Shown: piece by piece, positions 1 to 8,981 of the stretch | How the letters are laid out: each line of letters begins with the position of its first letter | Position numbering within the stretch: position 1 is the stretch's first letter | From: Microbacterium laevaniformans | Lineage (GTDB): Bacteria > Actinomycetota > Actinomycetes > Actinomycetales > Microbacteriaceae | NCBI RefSeq assembly: GCF_016907555.1 | Contig: NZ_JAFBCE010000001.1 | Span: 1,922,001 to 1,986,000 of the forward strand | Direction: 5' to 3' | DNA: 64,000 nucleotides | The notes under the pieces: model-generated | The model's database searches: none | The model's input: only the letters and a program-made list of their open reading frames with translations | What the model was told of the DNA's origin: nothing | Made by a program: the position numbers and the translations under genes

Positions 1-271
1 CCGCCACGGCGCGACTCAACCCGAACACGACCACCGGCACGACGACGAAGTTCAGGACGAGCACGACGCCCAGGAACCGCCAATCCGTGAAGGCCCGGCC
101 GATCGCCGTGAACGGCACCCCCAGGAACGTCGCGTACAGCAACAACCCGAGCACGGGATTGATCGCCGACTCGAGCGGATCCGCCACCGCCGGCACGAGT
201 AGACCGACCACCGCACCCACGGCGATCGCTGCGAGGTAGAGCACTACCTGATGCCGCTCCCACCACTCCAC
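1..271 (-). CDS. Arsenite efflux permease, ACR3/bile acid:Na+ symporter family (N-terminal part, runs off the window)
   Basis: Reverse-strand reading gives a clean hydrophobic N-terminus: a short WWERHQ cytosolic start, a first membrane helix rich in A/V/G, then PLESAINPVLGLLLYATF and a third helix ending in VFGLSRAV. This pattern is typical of ACR3-type arsenic resistance proteins, which export arsenite. About 90 of roughly 320-350 residues are inside the window. The start is uncertain because several in-frame GTG codons (271, 283, 289) exist and none has a clear ribosome binding site. The 5' end lies only about 45 bases from an IS element, so the native promoter may have been displaced. Confidence 0.7.
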   Translation of the reverse strand, partial: MEWWERHQVVLYLAAIAVGAVVGLLVPAVADPLESAINPVLGLLLYATFLGVPFTAIGRAFTDWRFLGVVLVLNFVVVPVVVFGLSRAVA

Positions 272-317
272 AGCTGTGCACACGAGCACAAGCCTGTCGA
301 ATGTAGCCGGTGCGCCC

Positions 318-337
318 CTAGGGCGTGTTGATCAAGA
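318..337 (+). repeat. Left terminal inverted repeat of the IS5-family element
   Basis: Twenty bases that are the exact reverse complement of 1613-1632, including the CTAG that is probably the target duplication. Confidence 0.9.
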
Positions 338-384
338 AGGTGCGGGGTGGCCAGCCGCCGCGAGTTGCGCGGGAGAATGGGCGT

Positions 385-714
385 GTGAAGATCCAGGTGC
401 TGCATATCGAGGATTGCCCGAATTGGCAGGAGGCGGGCGATCGAGTACGGCTGGTGCTCGACTCGATCGGACGGGGCGATGTTCCGGTGGAGTTCGTGTT
501 GATCCGCACCGAGGCTGAGGCGGTGAGCTCTGGTTTCGCGGGCTCGCCCACGATTCTTCTGGACGGTCAGGACTTGTTCCCGTCCCAGGGGAACACTGCC
601 GACTTGGCGTGCAGGGTCTATCTGACCGAGCGCGGCTTTGCGGGTGCGCCGACGGTGGGACAGCTTGAGCGCACGCTGCAGGAGCGCGAAGCGCTCAGCG
701 GAGATCGGTCTTGA
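385..714 (+). CDS. Thioredoxin-like small protein carried inside the IS element (passenger)
   Basis: A 109-residue protein starting at GTG 385, with a purine-rich GGGAGAA stretch 8-14 bases upstream. It begins with a beta strand followed by DCPNW and a helix, then a GFAGSPTILLDGQDLF segment with the cis-proline-like SPT. This is the layout of the small thioredoxin-fold proteins found beside mercury and arsenic resistance genes and often annotated as alkylmercury lyase-related. Only one cysteine of the usual CxxC is present at the N-terminal site. The gene lies inside the inverted repeats and its last 20 bases overlap the convergent transposase stop. The biochemical role is unknown; a link to metal or metalloid resistance is inferred. 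Confidence 0.7.
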   Translation: MKIQVLHIEDCPNWQEAGDRVRLVLDSIGRGDVPVEFVLIRTEAEAVSSGFAGSPTILLDGQDLFPSQGNTADLACRVYLTERGFAGAPTVGQLERTLQEREALSGDRS

Positions 715-1580
715 TCCAGATCAGCGCCGCGGCGAGGCTGACGGCGGCTCGGTAGTTGCGGGCGAGTTTGTCCGAGCGCATCGCGATGCCGCGCCACTGC
801 TTGAGACGGTTGAAGCAGCGTTCTACGACGTTGCGTCCCTTGTAGCGTTCCTTCTGCTTGTCGCCGAAAGCGATCGGCCGGCCCGGCTTCTTGCGGCGGT
901 GCGCGATCTGGTCGTCCCGCTCGGGGATGGTCGCCGCGATCCTCCGGTCGCGGAGCCAGGCGCGGTTCGCCCTTGAGGGGTACCCCTTGTCGGCGAGCAC
1001 CCGGTCGGGGCGGGTGCGGGGGCGGCCCTTCCCGTCGCGGGGAACGCGGATGTTCTCCAGCACCGCGCTCATCATCGTGGTGTCGTTGATGTTCCCGGCG
1101 GTGATCATCATGCTCAGCGGCCGGCCGCGGCCGTCGCAGACCAGGTGCAGTTTGGTCGTCAGCCCGCCGCGGGAGCGTCCGATCCCGTGATCAGGCGGCT
1201 CGGACCACGGATTCTTGTGATTCGGCACAGCCCCCTGTGTCCCGGGCGAGGGTCGCGCCGTGCTGATGCACGCGCGCGATCGTGGAGTCGATCGAGACGA
1301 CCCAGTCGATTTCCCCAGCGGCGTCGGCCTGCTTCTGCACCTCGGTGAGCAGCTTCTGCCAGGTGCCGTCCCCGGCCCACCGGTTGAACCGCTTGTAGAT
1401 CGAGTTCCACTTCCCGAACCGTTCCGGAACGTCACGCCACGGCGCACCGGTCCGGTACTTCCACGCCATCCCCTCGATAGCGAGCCGGTGATCCGTCCAC
1501 GGCCGCGACCGACCGGTCACCGTCGGCATCAACGGCTCCATCACGGCCCACACCTCGTCAGAGATCTCCTGTCGCGTCAC
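695..1580 (-). CDS. IS5-family DDE transposase, read in two frames
   Basis: The first frame starts at GTG 1580 and holds the N-terminal DUF4096-like region (WAVMEPLMP, YRTGAPWRDVP) and the first catalytic Asp in VSIDSTIARVHQHGA. It ends at 1191. The second frame, open from 1447 to 695, continues with NHKNPWSEPPDHGIGRSRGG, the second Asp in LADKGY and the catalytic Glu in VVERCFNRLK. A +1 shift (relative to the first frame) in the GC-rich stretch near 1240-1265 joins them, as in IS427-type elements that use programmed frameshifting. All three DDE residues are present, so the product is probably functional. Whether the shift is programmed or a mutation cannot be decided here. Confidence 0.85.
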
Positions 1581-1612
1581 CGTTCAAGACTCACCCACCG
1601 AGGAGCGGAACC

Positions 1613-1632
1613 TCTTGATCAACACGCCCTAG
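1613..1632 (-). repeat. Right terminal inverted repeat of the IS5-family element
   Basis: Exact reverse complement of 318-337; it lies 33 bases upstream of the transposase start codon. Confidence 0.9.
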
Positions 1633-2145
1633 GTGCATGCCAACTACCCGCGGAATCTGTCATTTCGGATAGGAACCGACACGGCACTTACACGCATCGT
1701 TCTCACCAATCTTTCGGATCCGCCACTTGTCCGCCACTTCATCTAAGAATCCGCCATCTTCGCCGAGAACCTACAGTTTTCAAATTTGCAAGTCGTTTGA
1801 AAACCGTCGTGGAATTCGCAACTCTCACCGAGAACCTTCAAGAGTGCGGAGGTGAGCCTCGATGTCGTCGCGACGGGCGCGGGCAGCCGGCTGCGCGCTC
1901 GCGTGCGCTCGCGGGGGCGCACGGCGCCGGATGCCGAGCTGCGACCGGCCTCCCACGCGCGCGACCTCGGCGCACGCCTGCGCACAGATGGTCGCGACAC
2001 GCTGCTCGAGGCGCTGTTCGCCCTGCCGCCGACCACTCCTGTCGTGTCAGCCGAACATCCCGAAAAGCAGGCCACACCCCCGTCATAACGTCGTCATCGC
2101 ACCCCCGGACACCCGGCCCGGGAGCAGCGATGAAACGGAATCGAC
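1633..2145. other. Gene-poor stretch right of the IS element
   Basis: The first 220 bases are clearly richer in A/T than the surroundings and have no convincing reading frame. A perfect 9+9 palindrome lies at 1776-1804. From about 1850 the composition returns to GC-rich, and an open frame 1852-2088 (+) encodes 78 residues with no recognisable domain. It could be the tail of a gene destroyed by the IS insertion or spurious. No RNA gene was recognised. Confidence 0.4.
1776..1804. promoter_or_regulatory. Palindrome GTTTTCAAA-N11-TTTGAAAAC
   Basis: Two perfect 9-base arms (1776-1784 and 1796-1804) separated by 11 bases in the A/T-rich gap. The size and symmetry suit an operator for a dimeric regulator. 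No T-tract follows, so a terminator is less likely. No adjacent regulator gene remains. Confidence 0.35.
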
Positions 2146-2820
2146 GTGAACGACCTGCACAACCTTCTTCCCCTCGCGGTGGGCATGCTCCTGTCCCCGC
2201 TGCCCATCGTGGCCATCGTCGCGATCGTGCTCGCACCCCGCGGCCGCGCCTGCGCCCCCGTCTACACCGCGGTCTACACGCTGGTCGCCTTCGCCGCCAC
2301 GGGCCTGGGCGCGCTGGGCGCGGCCCGCGCGTCGGCGTCGAGCGGCCCCGCGGCGCAGACGGTCTCGCTGATCCTGGCGATCGTCCTCGGCCTCGGCTTC
2401 ACGGTGTTCGCCATCGTGAGCTGGATGTCGCGTCCGAAGGACGGCAAGCCCGCGACCGCGCCGACGTGGCTCGCGGCCATCGACAGCGTCACCCCCCTCT
2501 CGGCAGCCGGTCTGGGCCTCGTCATGGCGGTGACCAACTCGAAGAACATCCCCCTCGAACTCAAGGCGGGCGCCCTCATCGGCGAGGCACACCTCGCCCC
2601 CCTCGCCGCCGTCGGCCTGTGCCTGGCCGTCGCAATGATCGGCTCTCTGCTGCTCGTGATTCCGGCTCTGGTCCAGCTGACCGGCACGGCCCGCGTGCTC
2701 TCCGCCCTGCAGGCGCTGAAGTCGCAGCTCATCACGCACAACGCCGCCATGATGACGGTACTGTTCGCGATCCTCGCGGCGAACGAGCTCGCACAGGTCA
2801 TCCACCGTCTGGCCGCCTGA
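2146..2820 (+). CDS. GAP-family (Sap-like) membrane protein
   Basis: 224 residues from GTG 2146. The start LLPLAVGMLLSPLPIVAIVAIVLAPRG and five further hydrophobic segments match the GAP family, related to the mycobacterial Sap protein needed for surface placement of glycolipids. About six membrane helices are predicted, with a polar loop (SRPKDGKPATAPTW) in the middle. It is the first gene of a forward cluster with a carboxylesterase, an amidohydrolase and an exporter; the gap to the next gene is 48 bases with a good ribosome binding site. The family suggests export of a small molecule or lipid, but the substrate is unknown. Confidence 0.75.
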   Translation: MNDLHNLLPLAVGMLLSPLPIVAIVAIVLAPRGRACAPVYTAVYTLVAFAATGLGALGAARASASSGPAAQTVSLILAIVLGLGFTVFAIVSWMSRPKDGKPATAPTWLAAIDSVTPLSAAGLGLVMAVTNSKNIPLELKAGALIGEAHLAPLAAVGLCLAVAMIGSLLLVIPALVQLTGTARVLSALQALKSQLITHNAAMMTVLFAILAANELAQVIHRLAA

Positions 2821-2868
2821 GCACCACCCCTCCCACTTCTCACACCTCCCGACTCGAAAGGAACTCCC

Positions 2869-4458
2869 ATGTCGAACACCACCGAGACCGTCGACGTGCC
2901 CGTCCCGTGCATCGTCACGACCCCGGCCGGCACCTTCCGCGGCGCCGTCCGCGACGCGGTGCACTCGTGGCGCGGCATCCGCTACGCCGAAGCCCCCGTC
3001 GGCGAGCGCCGCTGGCGCGACCCGGTTCCGGCGACCCTCGCGAGCGGTGAGGTCGACGCCACCGCGTTCGGTGCGGCCTGCCCCCAGGTGCGCACGCCCG
3101 CGATCGCCTTGGGCGATGACGCCGTCCTCGACGAGGACTGCCTGATGCTCAACGTGTGGGCACCCGACGCCGACGCCCCGGCGGGTGCGCGACCGGTCAT
3201 GGTGTGGCTGCACGGCGGCGCCTACACGTTCGGCGCGTCCAGTCAGCGCACCTACGACGCGACCTCCCTGGTCTCGCGTGGCGACGTGGTCGTCGTGACC
3301 CTCAACTACCGTCTGGCCGCGTTCGGCTTCCTGGACCTGTCCGGCCTTCTGCCCGACGGCGGCTTCGACCGCAACCTGGCGCTCAAGGACGTGCTGGTGG
3401 CACTGCGGTGGGTGCAGGAGAACATCGCCGCGTTCGGCGGCGATCCCCACCGCGTGACCGTGTTCGGCGAGTCCGCCGGCGGCGGCCTGGTGACGACGCT
3501 GCTGGCCACTCCCTCGGCCGCGGGTCTGTTCCACCGGGCGATCGCGCAGTCCTCCCCCGCGTCCAGCATCTACGGCATCGACCGGGCGCGAGATGTCGCC
3601 GAGCGCTTCGTGCGAGAGCTCGGCATCGACCAGACGGATGCCGTCTCCACCGCCGCGGCGCTGCGCGCGGCCTCCGCCGACGAGCTCGTGACCGCGGGGA
3701 TGGCCGTGTACGCCCAGGTGCCCGACGAGGCGCCCGGCACGCTCGCGTTCGCGCCGATCATCGACGGCGACCTGCTGCCGGAGGCACCGGCGACCGTGCT
3801 GCACGAGGGCCGCGGACTGCCCGTCCCGCTGATGATCGGCACCAACAAGGACGAGGCGTCGCTGTTCAAGTTCATGAAGTCGCCCCTCATGCCGATCACC
3901 GAGGAGCGCATCATGACGATGTTCTCCGACATGGCCACCGACAACCCGACCGTCGAGCTGCCGTCGGTCGCCCAGGTGCAGACGGCGTACGAGAACGTGC
4001 GCAAGAACGCCGTGGGCCTGGGCGTCGCCCGCGACATCGGCTTCCGCATGCCCACCGTGTGGATCGCCGAGGGTCACGCCGCCACGGCCCCGGTCTGGCT
4101 GTACCGCTTCGATCACGCGGCGCCCTTCCTGCGACTGATCGGCCTCGGCGCCACCCACGGCAGCGAGCTGGCGTACCTCTGGGGTGTCTTCGCGAGCGGC
4201 TCCAAGGACCTCACGTTCCGACTCGGCGGCAAACGTGCCGGCGAGGCGATCTCTGCCCGTATGCAGGAGCGATGGGCCGCCTTCGCTCATGGGCGCACGC
4301 CTGACGCGGACGGTGTCACCGGAGCCCCGCACTGGCCCGCCTACGATCCTGCCGACTCCCGTGCGACGTTGGTGATCGAGCGCCACGACAGCGTCGTCGA
4401 CGATCTGGACGCCGCCCTGCGCGCCGCATGGGGCGACCAGGTCCTCGACTTCCACTGA
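2869..4458 (+). CDS. Type B carboxylesterase
   Basis: 529 residues, the usual family length. Seen in order: the oxyanion HGGA loop at about 115-118, the signature EDCLMLNVW at 89-97, the nucleophile elbow GESAGG with Ser at about 202, and a late GATHGSEL motif supplying the catalytic His. The enzyme hydrolyses carboxylic esters, or amide-like bonds in some members, by a Ser-Glu-His triad. No signal peptide is visible, so it is cytosolic. AAAGGAACTCCC precedes the ATG. It lies between a GAP-family membrane protein and an amidohydrolase on the same strand, suggesting one catabolic or detoxification unit. Confidence 0.88.
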   Translation: MSNTTETVDVPVPCIVTTPAGTFRGAVRDAVHSWRGIRYAEAPVGERRWRDPVPATLASGEVDATAFGAACPQVRTPAIALGDDAVLDEDCLMLNVWAPDADAPAGARPVMVWLHGGAYTFGASSQRTYDATSLVSRGDVVVVTLNYRLAAFGFLDLSGLLPDGGFDRNLALKDVLVALRWVQENIAAFGGDPHRVTVFGESAGGGLVTTLLATPSAAGLFHRAIAQSSPASSIYGIDRARDVAERFVRELGIDQTDAVSTAAALRAASADELVTAGMAVYAQVPDEAPGTLAFAPIIDGDLLPEAPATVLHEGRGLPVPLMIGTNKDEASLFKFMKSPLMPITEERIMTMFSDMATDNPTVELPSVAQVQTAYENVRKNAVGLGVARDIGFRMPTVWIAEGHAATAPVWLYRFDHAAPFLRLIGLGATHGSELAYLWGVFASGSKDLTFRLGGKRAGEAISARMQERWAAFAHGRTPDADGVTGAPHWPAYDPADSRATLVIERHDSVVDDLDAALRAAWGDQVLDFH

Positions 4459-4497
4459 CCACGCGCCGCCGCCGCGCACCTTCGAAGGAGCCCGCTC

Positions 4498-6249
4498 ATG
4501 TCCGACACCTGCACCGCCGCGACTCCCCTGAGCCGCGACCACCTCGCGCCCGCCATCGCCGCGGCCGGCGTCACCATCGCACCCGCCCACCATGGCGCGC
4601 CGAGCCGCTCGGACGAACCCGGGACGACGACAGCGACAGCGGACCTCCTGGTCGTCTGCCGGATCGCGACCGGCGACCCCGCGGCTCCGAGCGCGGAGGC
4701 GATGGCGGTGCGCGACGGCCGCATCGTCGCACTGGGATCGGCGGCGGAGCTGGACGGGCTGACCGGCCCGGCGACGAAGATCCTGTCCCCCGACGGCGTG
4801 GTGATGCCCGGTCTCATCGAGCCGCACGCGCACATCTGGGTGTCGCTGCTCACACTCGAGTGGGCCGACGTCTCGCACGCCACCTGTCCGCGCTTCGACG
4901 ACGTCATCGCCGTCCTGAAGACGGCTGCGCACGCGACAACCGCCGGTCAGTATGTGCTGGCGAAGCTATTCGATCCGAGCCTGTACCCCGGCGAGCCGGC
5001 CCTCACCCGCGACATCCTCGACCGGGTCGCGACCGACCGTCCCGTGGTCGTGCTGAATGCGTCGATGCACTTCGCCTACGCCAACAGCGCGGCCCTGGAT
5101 GCCGCCGGCATCACCGACGCCACACCGCAGCCGAGCGGGGGCACGCTGGAGAAGCGCGACGGCAGGCTCACCGGCGTGGTCGGCGAGTCGCCCGCGGTGA
5201 CGATGCTGCTCGCGCACCTGCCGCGTCCGACAGCGGCGGAGGTGGGCCGCGGCATCCGTCACGTGTTGAACGAGTTCGCCGGTGCCGGCGTGACCTCGAT
5301 GCGCGAAGCGATGACCGGCACGCTGGCCGGCGTGAGCGAGATCGCGATGCTGCACCAGCTCAACGGGGCCGAACGCTTGCCGGTGCGAGTGTCGACGGCG
5401 CAGTTCTCCTCCCTGGCGGGGTGCGCGACGCCCGCCGAGGTCGCCCAGGCGTGGAAGGCGGCCGGCGTCACGCCGTTCAGCGGAGATGCGATGGTGCGCG
5501 CCGACGCGTGGAAGATCGTGGCGGACGGCTCGAACCAGGGTCGTTCCGGATACTTCCTGCAGCCGTATCTCGGCGAGACCTCGGGGGGCCACGCGAACTG
5601 GACACCGGAGAGTCTGCGCGAAGTGATGCGCGCCGGTCTCGACGACGGCTGGCAACTGATGATCCACACGAACGGCGACGCGGCGGTCGAGTTCGCCCTC
5701 CAGGCCGCCGAAGAGCTGCTGCCGGGGCGCGACGCTCTCCGGCACCGCTTCGAGCACGCCTCGGTGACCACCGACGACCAGCTCGCGCGGATGGCCGCGG
5801 TGGGAGTGTCGCCGAGCTTCCTGATGGACCACGTCTACTACTGGGGTGCGGCATTCCGCGACACGATTCTCGGCCCCGCGCGCGACGCGCGACTGGACCG
5901 CCTCGCGTCGGCCCTCCGCGCAGGGCTGCGACCCAGTCTGCACTCCGACCACAACGTGACGACGGTGCAGCCGTTGCGCAGCGCCCGCACCGCGGTGCTG
6001 CGCCGTCTGGAGGCCGACGGCACGGTGCTCGCGCCGGACGAGCGCGTCAGTGCGGCCGAGGCCCTGGCGGCGATCACCGCGGATGCCGCCTGGCAGATCC
6101 ACGCCGACGATCGCGGCACGCTCACGGCCGGACGCCGCGCCGACTTCGCCGTCGTCGACGCCGACCCGTGGACGAGCGATCCCGAGAGCTGGGATCGCAT
6201 CGCCGTGAACGCCACCTACATCGACGGCGTCCCCGCCTTCACCGCCTGA
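4498..6249 (+). CDS. Amidohydrolase, YtcJ-like (metal-dependent)
   Basis: 583 residues. The HxH metal site is in GLIEPHAHIW (about residues 110-112). A later MIHTNGD and RFEHASVTT supply further ligands, and SLHSDHNVT near the C-terminus supplies the final Asp, which is the order seen in YtcJ-like amidohydrolases. The long N-terminal extension before the barrel is normal for that subgroup. The reaction is hydrolysis of an amide or cyclic amide; the substrate cannot be told. It starts 40 bases after the carboxylesterase with GAAGGAG upstream, so the two are probably co-transcribed. Confidence 0.85.
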   Translation: MSDTCTAATPLSRDHLAPAIAAAGVTIAPAHHGAPSRSDEPGTTTATADLLVVCRIATGDPAAPSAEAMAVRDGRIVALGSAAELDGLTGPATKILSPDGVVMPGLIEPHAHIWVSLLTLEWADVSHATCPRFDDVIAVLKTAAHATTAGQYVLAKLFDPSLYPGEPALTRDILDRVATDRPVVVLNASMHFAYANSAALDAAGITDATPQPSGGTLEKRDGRLTGVVGESPAVTMLLAHLPRPTAAEVGRGIRHVLNEFAGAGVTSMREAMTGTLAGVSEIAMLHQLNGAERLPVRVSTAQFSSLAGCATPAEVAQAWKAAGVTPFSGDAMVRADAWKIVADGSNQGRSGYFLQPYLGETSGGHANWTPESLREVMRAGLDDGWQLMIHTNGDAAVEFALQAAEELLPGRDALRHRFEHASVTTDDQLARMAAVGVSPSFLMDHVYYWGAAFRDTILGPARDARLDRLASALRAGLRPSLHSDHNVTTVQPLRSARTAVLRRLEADGTVLAPDERVSAAEALAAITADAAWQIHADDRGTLTAGRRADFAVVDADPWTSDPESWDRIAVNATYIDGVPAFTA

Positions 6250-6289
6250 ACGACTTCTGCGCACGCCTCTCTCACTCGAAAGCCCTCCC

Positions 6290-7829
6290 ATGACAACGAC
6301 ACCACCGACGTCCGTCGTGCGCTCCGCGCACACCCTCGCGATCCCCCTGCTCGGCGTGCTCGCCGCAGTTCAGGGCTCCGCCCCGAACATCGCCGCCACC
6401 GCACTCGTGGGCGCGAGCCGCGGCCTCGACATGGTCGGCGGCGATCAGGCGCTCGCGGCATCCATGCAAACCCTCGCGATCGCCGCCTCGGTCATCACCA
6501 CAGGCCTGCTCGCCGACCGGATCGGCCGCCGCCGCATGCTCGTCGCCGCCCTCGTGACAGGTCTCGTCGGCCAGCTGATCGTGGCCGCCGCGCCGATGGC
6601 GCTCGTCTACATCCTCGGTCAGGCGGTGACGGGCGTCGGCCTGGGCGCCGTGTACGCCGCCTCGTTCGCCTACATCCAGGTGCTGGCCGCGCCGGGCCGG
6701 CTCCCTGCGGCCGTCGCGACGTTCGCTGCGTGTTCGGGCGCGGCCGGAGTGCTGTTCACCTTCTCGGGGGGCCTGCTCGCCGGAGTCGACTGGCGCCTCG
6801 CGTTCGTGCTCGTTCCCGTGCTGTCGGCACTGTGCGTCCCCGCCGTCCTCGTGCTTCTGCCGTCGGTCGCCCCCACCGTCACCGAGAAGCGCGACGTGGG
6901 CGGACAGGTTGCGCTCATCACCGGCATGGTCGTGTTCCTGTTCGGCGTCTCACAGCTCGCCTCGTCGCTGACCAGCCCGCTGACGTGGGGAGCCATGGCG
7001 CTCGGCGTCGTGCTTCTCGGCGTCTTCGTCTGGTCGCAGACGCGGGTCGCGAACCCGTTCTTCCCGGTCGCGCTCTTTCGCCGACCCCTTTTCCTCGCGG
7101 CGCTCTGCGCAGGCTTCGTCTTCAACTTCGGCGGCGCCGTCGCCTTCTTGCAGCTGTCGAACCTGTGGCAGTACGTGCTGGCCCTGACCCCCAGCAGCGT
7201 CGCGGTGTGGCAGCTGCCGGTGTCGCTCGCCTCGATCGTCGGGGCGATCGTGCTGGGGCGCCTGATGACCCGCGGCATGAGCCCGCAGACCTCCCTGCTG
7301 GTCGGCGGCATCCTCTCCGCCGCGGGCTTCGGGGCGGCCTTCCTCGCCCGAGACGCCTCCACGCCGCTGGCGTGTACCCGCCGGCATCCTCATCGCCTTC
7401 GGTATCACCGCCGCGGCGCTTCCGTACGGCACGCTCGTGCTCGGTGAGGCGCCGGCCGACTTCTACGGACCGGTGACCAGTTCGCGCACGACCTTCGGGC
7501 AGCTCTTCTCCTCGCTCGGTACCGCGCTGTCGACCGCCGTGATCACCCAGCTCACGATCTCGGGGATCACTGCCCGCCTGTCGGCGGCGGGACTGACGGA
7601 TGCCGCGGTGCACACCGCTCTTGTCGGCGTGGGCACCTACGCGAAGGACGGCACGCGCCCCGACGCGCAGGTGTTCGATGCCGCGGTGGCCGCCTACCGC
7701 GACGGGTTTGGCGCACTGATGGTCGGCATGGCTGTCGTCGCGCTGGCGGCGAGCATCGTCGGCTCGGTCCTGATCGCTCGCGCGTCGCGGGCCGTCCCGA
7801 CCTCCGGTAGCGGTGGCGCACCGTCATGA
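6290..7829 (+). pseudogene. MFS exporter (DHA2-like, about 14 helices), frameshifted
   Basis: The first part, from ATG 6290, has typical MFS features: helix 1 NIAATALVGA region, the cytoplasmic loop DRIGRRRML and a long run of membrane helices. Near 7365-7380 the frame changes: the upstream frame runs on to a spurious stop at 7447, while the natural continuation (PAGILIAFGITAAALPYG, then the C-terminal helices ending at 7829) is one base out of register. Removing one base there restores about 510 codons, the normal DHA2 length. The change is either a true inactivating indel or a sequencing error. It closes the forward cluster and meets the convergent YidC-like gene in a 6-base overlap. Confidence 0.75.
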
Positions 7830-8552
7830 CGCCTGCGGCGGCGGGTACAGCCGTCGCAGCACGAGTCGTTGGCCGAGAGTCCAGCCGGCACTCGTCAGCA
7901 GGTAGAGCGCCGCGGCGAGCGGGACGAACAGGGCGACGACGGCGGTGAGGAACGGTACCGTCTCGGTCAGCGCGCGCTGCCATGACGGCAGCGTCGCCGC
8001 CGGCCGCAGCAGGCGTCGCGTGAGCTCACCGCTGAGCGCGATGAGCAGCACGATCGCGCCGAACACGACGGCGGCCGACGCATCGAGTCCGGTGAAGGCC
8101 GCCGCGACGGCGGCCTGCCCCAGCGGCACACCGAAGAGGTGCTCGCCGAGCAGCGGGTTCGCGTGTCCCGCGATCGATCCGTGCAGGAACACGGCGTACA
8201 CGAGCCCCACGATCGGCGCCTGGATCAGAGCCGGAAGACATCCGGCCGCCGGCGGGACCCCCTCGGCCCGGTAGAGAGCGAAGGTCTCGCGCTGCAGGCG
8301 TTCGGGGTGTGCGCGCCACCGCTTCTGCAGTGCGCGCAGCCGGGGCGCCAGGCGCGAGCGCGCCTGATCTGCTTTCGCCTGCGCGATGCCGGCCGGTACG
8401 AGCGCGATCCGCACGACGAGGGTCACGAGCACGATCGCCGCCGCGGCGGCTCCGGGCCCGGCGGCGGGGGTGAGAACGGCGATGAGGGCCATGAGGCCCC
8501 GCGCCGAGAGGTCGAGCAACGCCGCCAGGGGCGGCAGGGTGAAGACGTCCAC
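7824..8552 (-). CDS. YidC/Oxa1-family membrane protein insertase (accessory copy)
   Basis: 242 residues, about the size of short YidC homologues that lack the large periplasmic domain. It has an N-terminal helix, the positively charged cytoplasmic loop (RSRLAPRLRALQKRW), the conserved GVPPAAGCLPALIQAPIV helix and three further helices. The family inserts proteins into the cytoplasmic membrane; an essential copy near rnpA/rpmH is expected elsewhere. It lies downstream of a small DUF6412-like membrane protein on the same strand. Its last codon overlaps the MFS stop (TCATGA). Confidence 0.85.
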   Translation of the reverse strand: MDVFTLPPLAALLDLSARGLMALIAVLTPAAGPGAAAAAIVLVTLVVRIALVPAGIAQAKADQARSRLAPRLRALQKRWRAHPERLQRETFALYRAEGVPPAAGCLPALIQAPIVGLVYAVFLHGSIAGHANPLLGEHLFGVPLGQAAVAAAFTGLDASAAVVFGAIVLLIALSGELTRRLLRPAATLPSWQRALTETVPFLTAVVALFVPLAAALYLLTSAGWTLGQRLVLRRLYPPPQAS

Positions 8553-8634
8553 GAGTTGTCCATTCCGACGGGGCGATCAGGGTGAGCTGGTCGGCCGCGA
8601 AGGGATGCCGAGGGTGGCATCCGGACGGGGGTGT

Positions 8635-8928
8635 CTACGCGGCCGCGAGCGCCGCGCTCGGACCTCTCCGAAGGATGTGACCGGGAGCATCGGGGTCGCT
8701 CTGCGCGACGGGCGCACTCAGGATGTCGCTGCGCGCGCGACCGATGCGATCGTGGGAGGTTCTCGAGCGCGTGCTCGCCGACACCGCCGCCATCACCACG
8801 ACGACGGCGACGGCGAGCGCGATGCCGGCGGCGACGACCGCGAGCGAGGTGATCGGTGAGGCGCCCGCGGGCAGGACGCCGACGGCGACTCCGACCGTGC
8901 GCAGCAGGAGGAGGAACGCGTCGATCAT
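8635..8928 (-). CDS. Small membrane protein, DUF6412-like
   Basis: 97 residues with one N-terminal hydrophobic segment, a second long helix (ITSLAVVAAGIALAVAVVVV) and a soluble tail ending in SAPVAQSDPDAPGH. The tail motif SDPDAPG resembles DUF6412 proteins of actinobacteria, which often neighbour an accessory YidC gene, as here. Function unknown. It is probably the first gene of a two-gene operon with the insertase; the gap is 82 bases. Confidence 0.6.
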   Translation of the reverse strand: MIDAFLLLLRTVGVAVGVLPAGASPITSLAVVAAGIALAVAVVVVMAAVSASTRSRTSHDRIGRARSDILSAPVAQSDPDAPGHILRRGPSAALAAA

Positions 8929-8981
8929 CGGCGGTCCTCTCTCTCGGCGCCGGTGGGCCCCCAGGCTATCGGAGGAGCGTC

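Larger units (their letters stand above)
318..1632 (-). mobile_element. IS5-family insertion sequence with a passenger gene (body 322-1628, CTAG at both ends)
   Basis: The ends carry a perfect inverted repeat, CTAGGGCGTGTTGATCAAGA at 318-337 and its complement at 1613-1632. The outer CTAG (318-321 and 1629-1632) is best read as the duplicated target, leaving an element of about 1.3 kb. The reverse strand encodes a DDE transposase in two overlapping frames, as in IS427-type IS5 elements. Those elements are normally about 0.85-0.95 kb. This one is longer because an unrelated forward gene (385-714) lies between the left repeat and the transposase stop. It sits directly in front of the arsenite permease gene. 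Confidence 0.85.

Noticed and set aside
1852..2088. 78-codon forward frame as a gene
   Set aside because: No family resemblance, a weak start context and overlapping open frames on both strands; treated as part of the gene-poor gap.
2083..4932. Very long reverse-strand open frame opposite the carboxylesterase and amidohydrolase (949 codons)
   Set aside because: Composition is Arg/Gly/His-rich with no domain; it is the antisense shadow of well-supported forward genes in GC-rich DNA.
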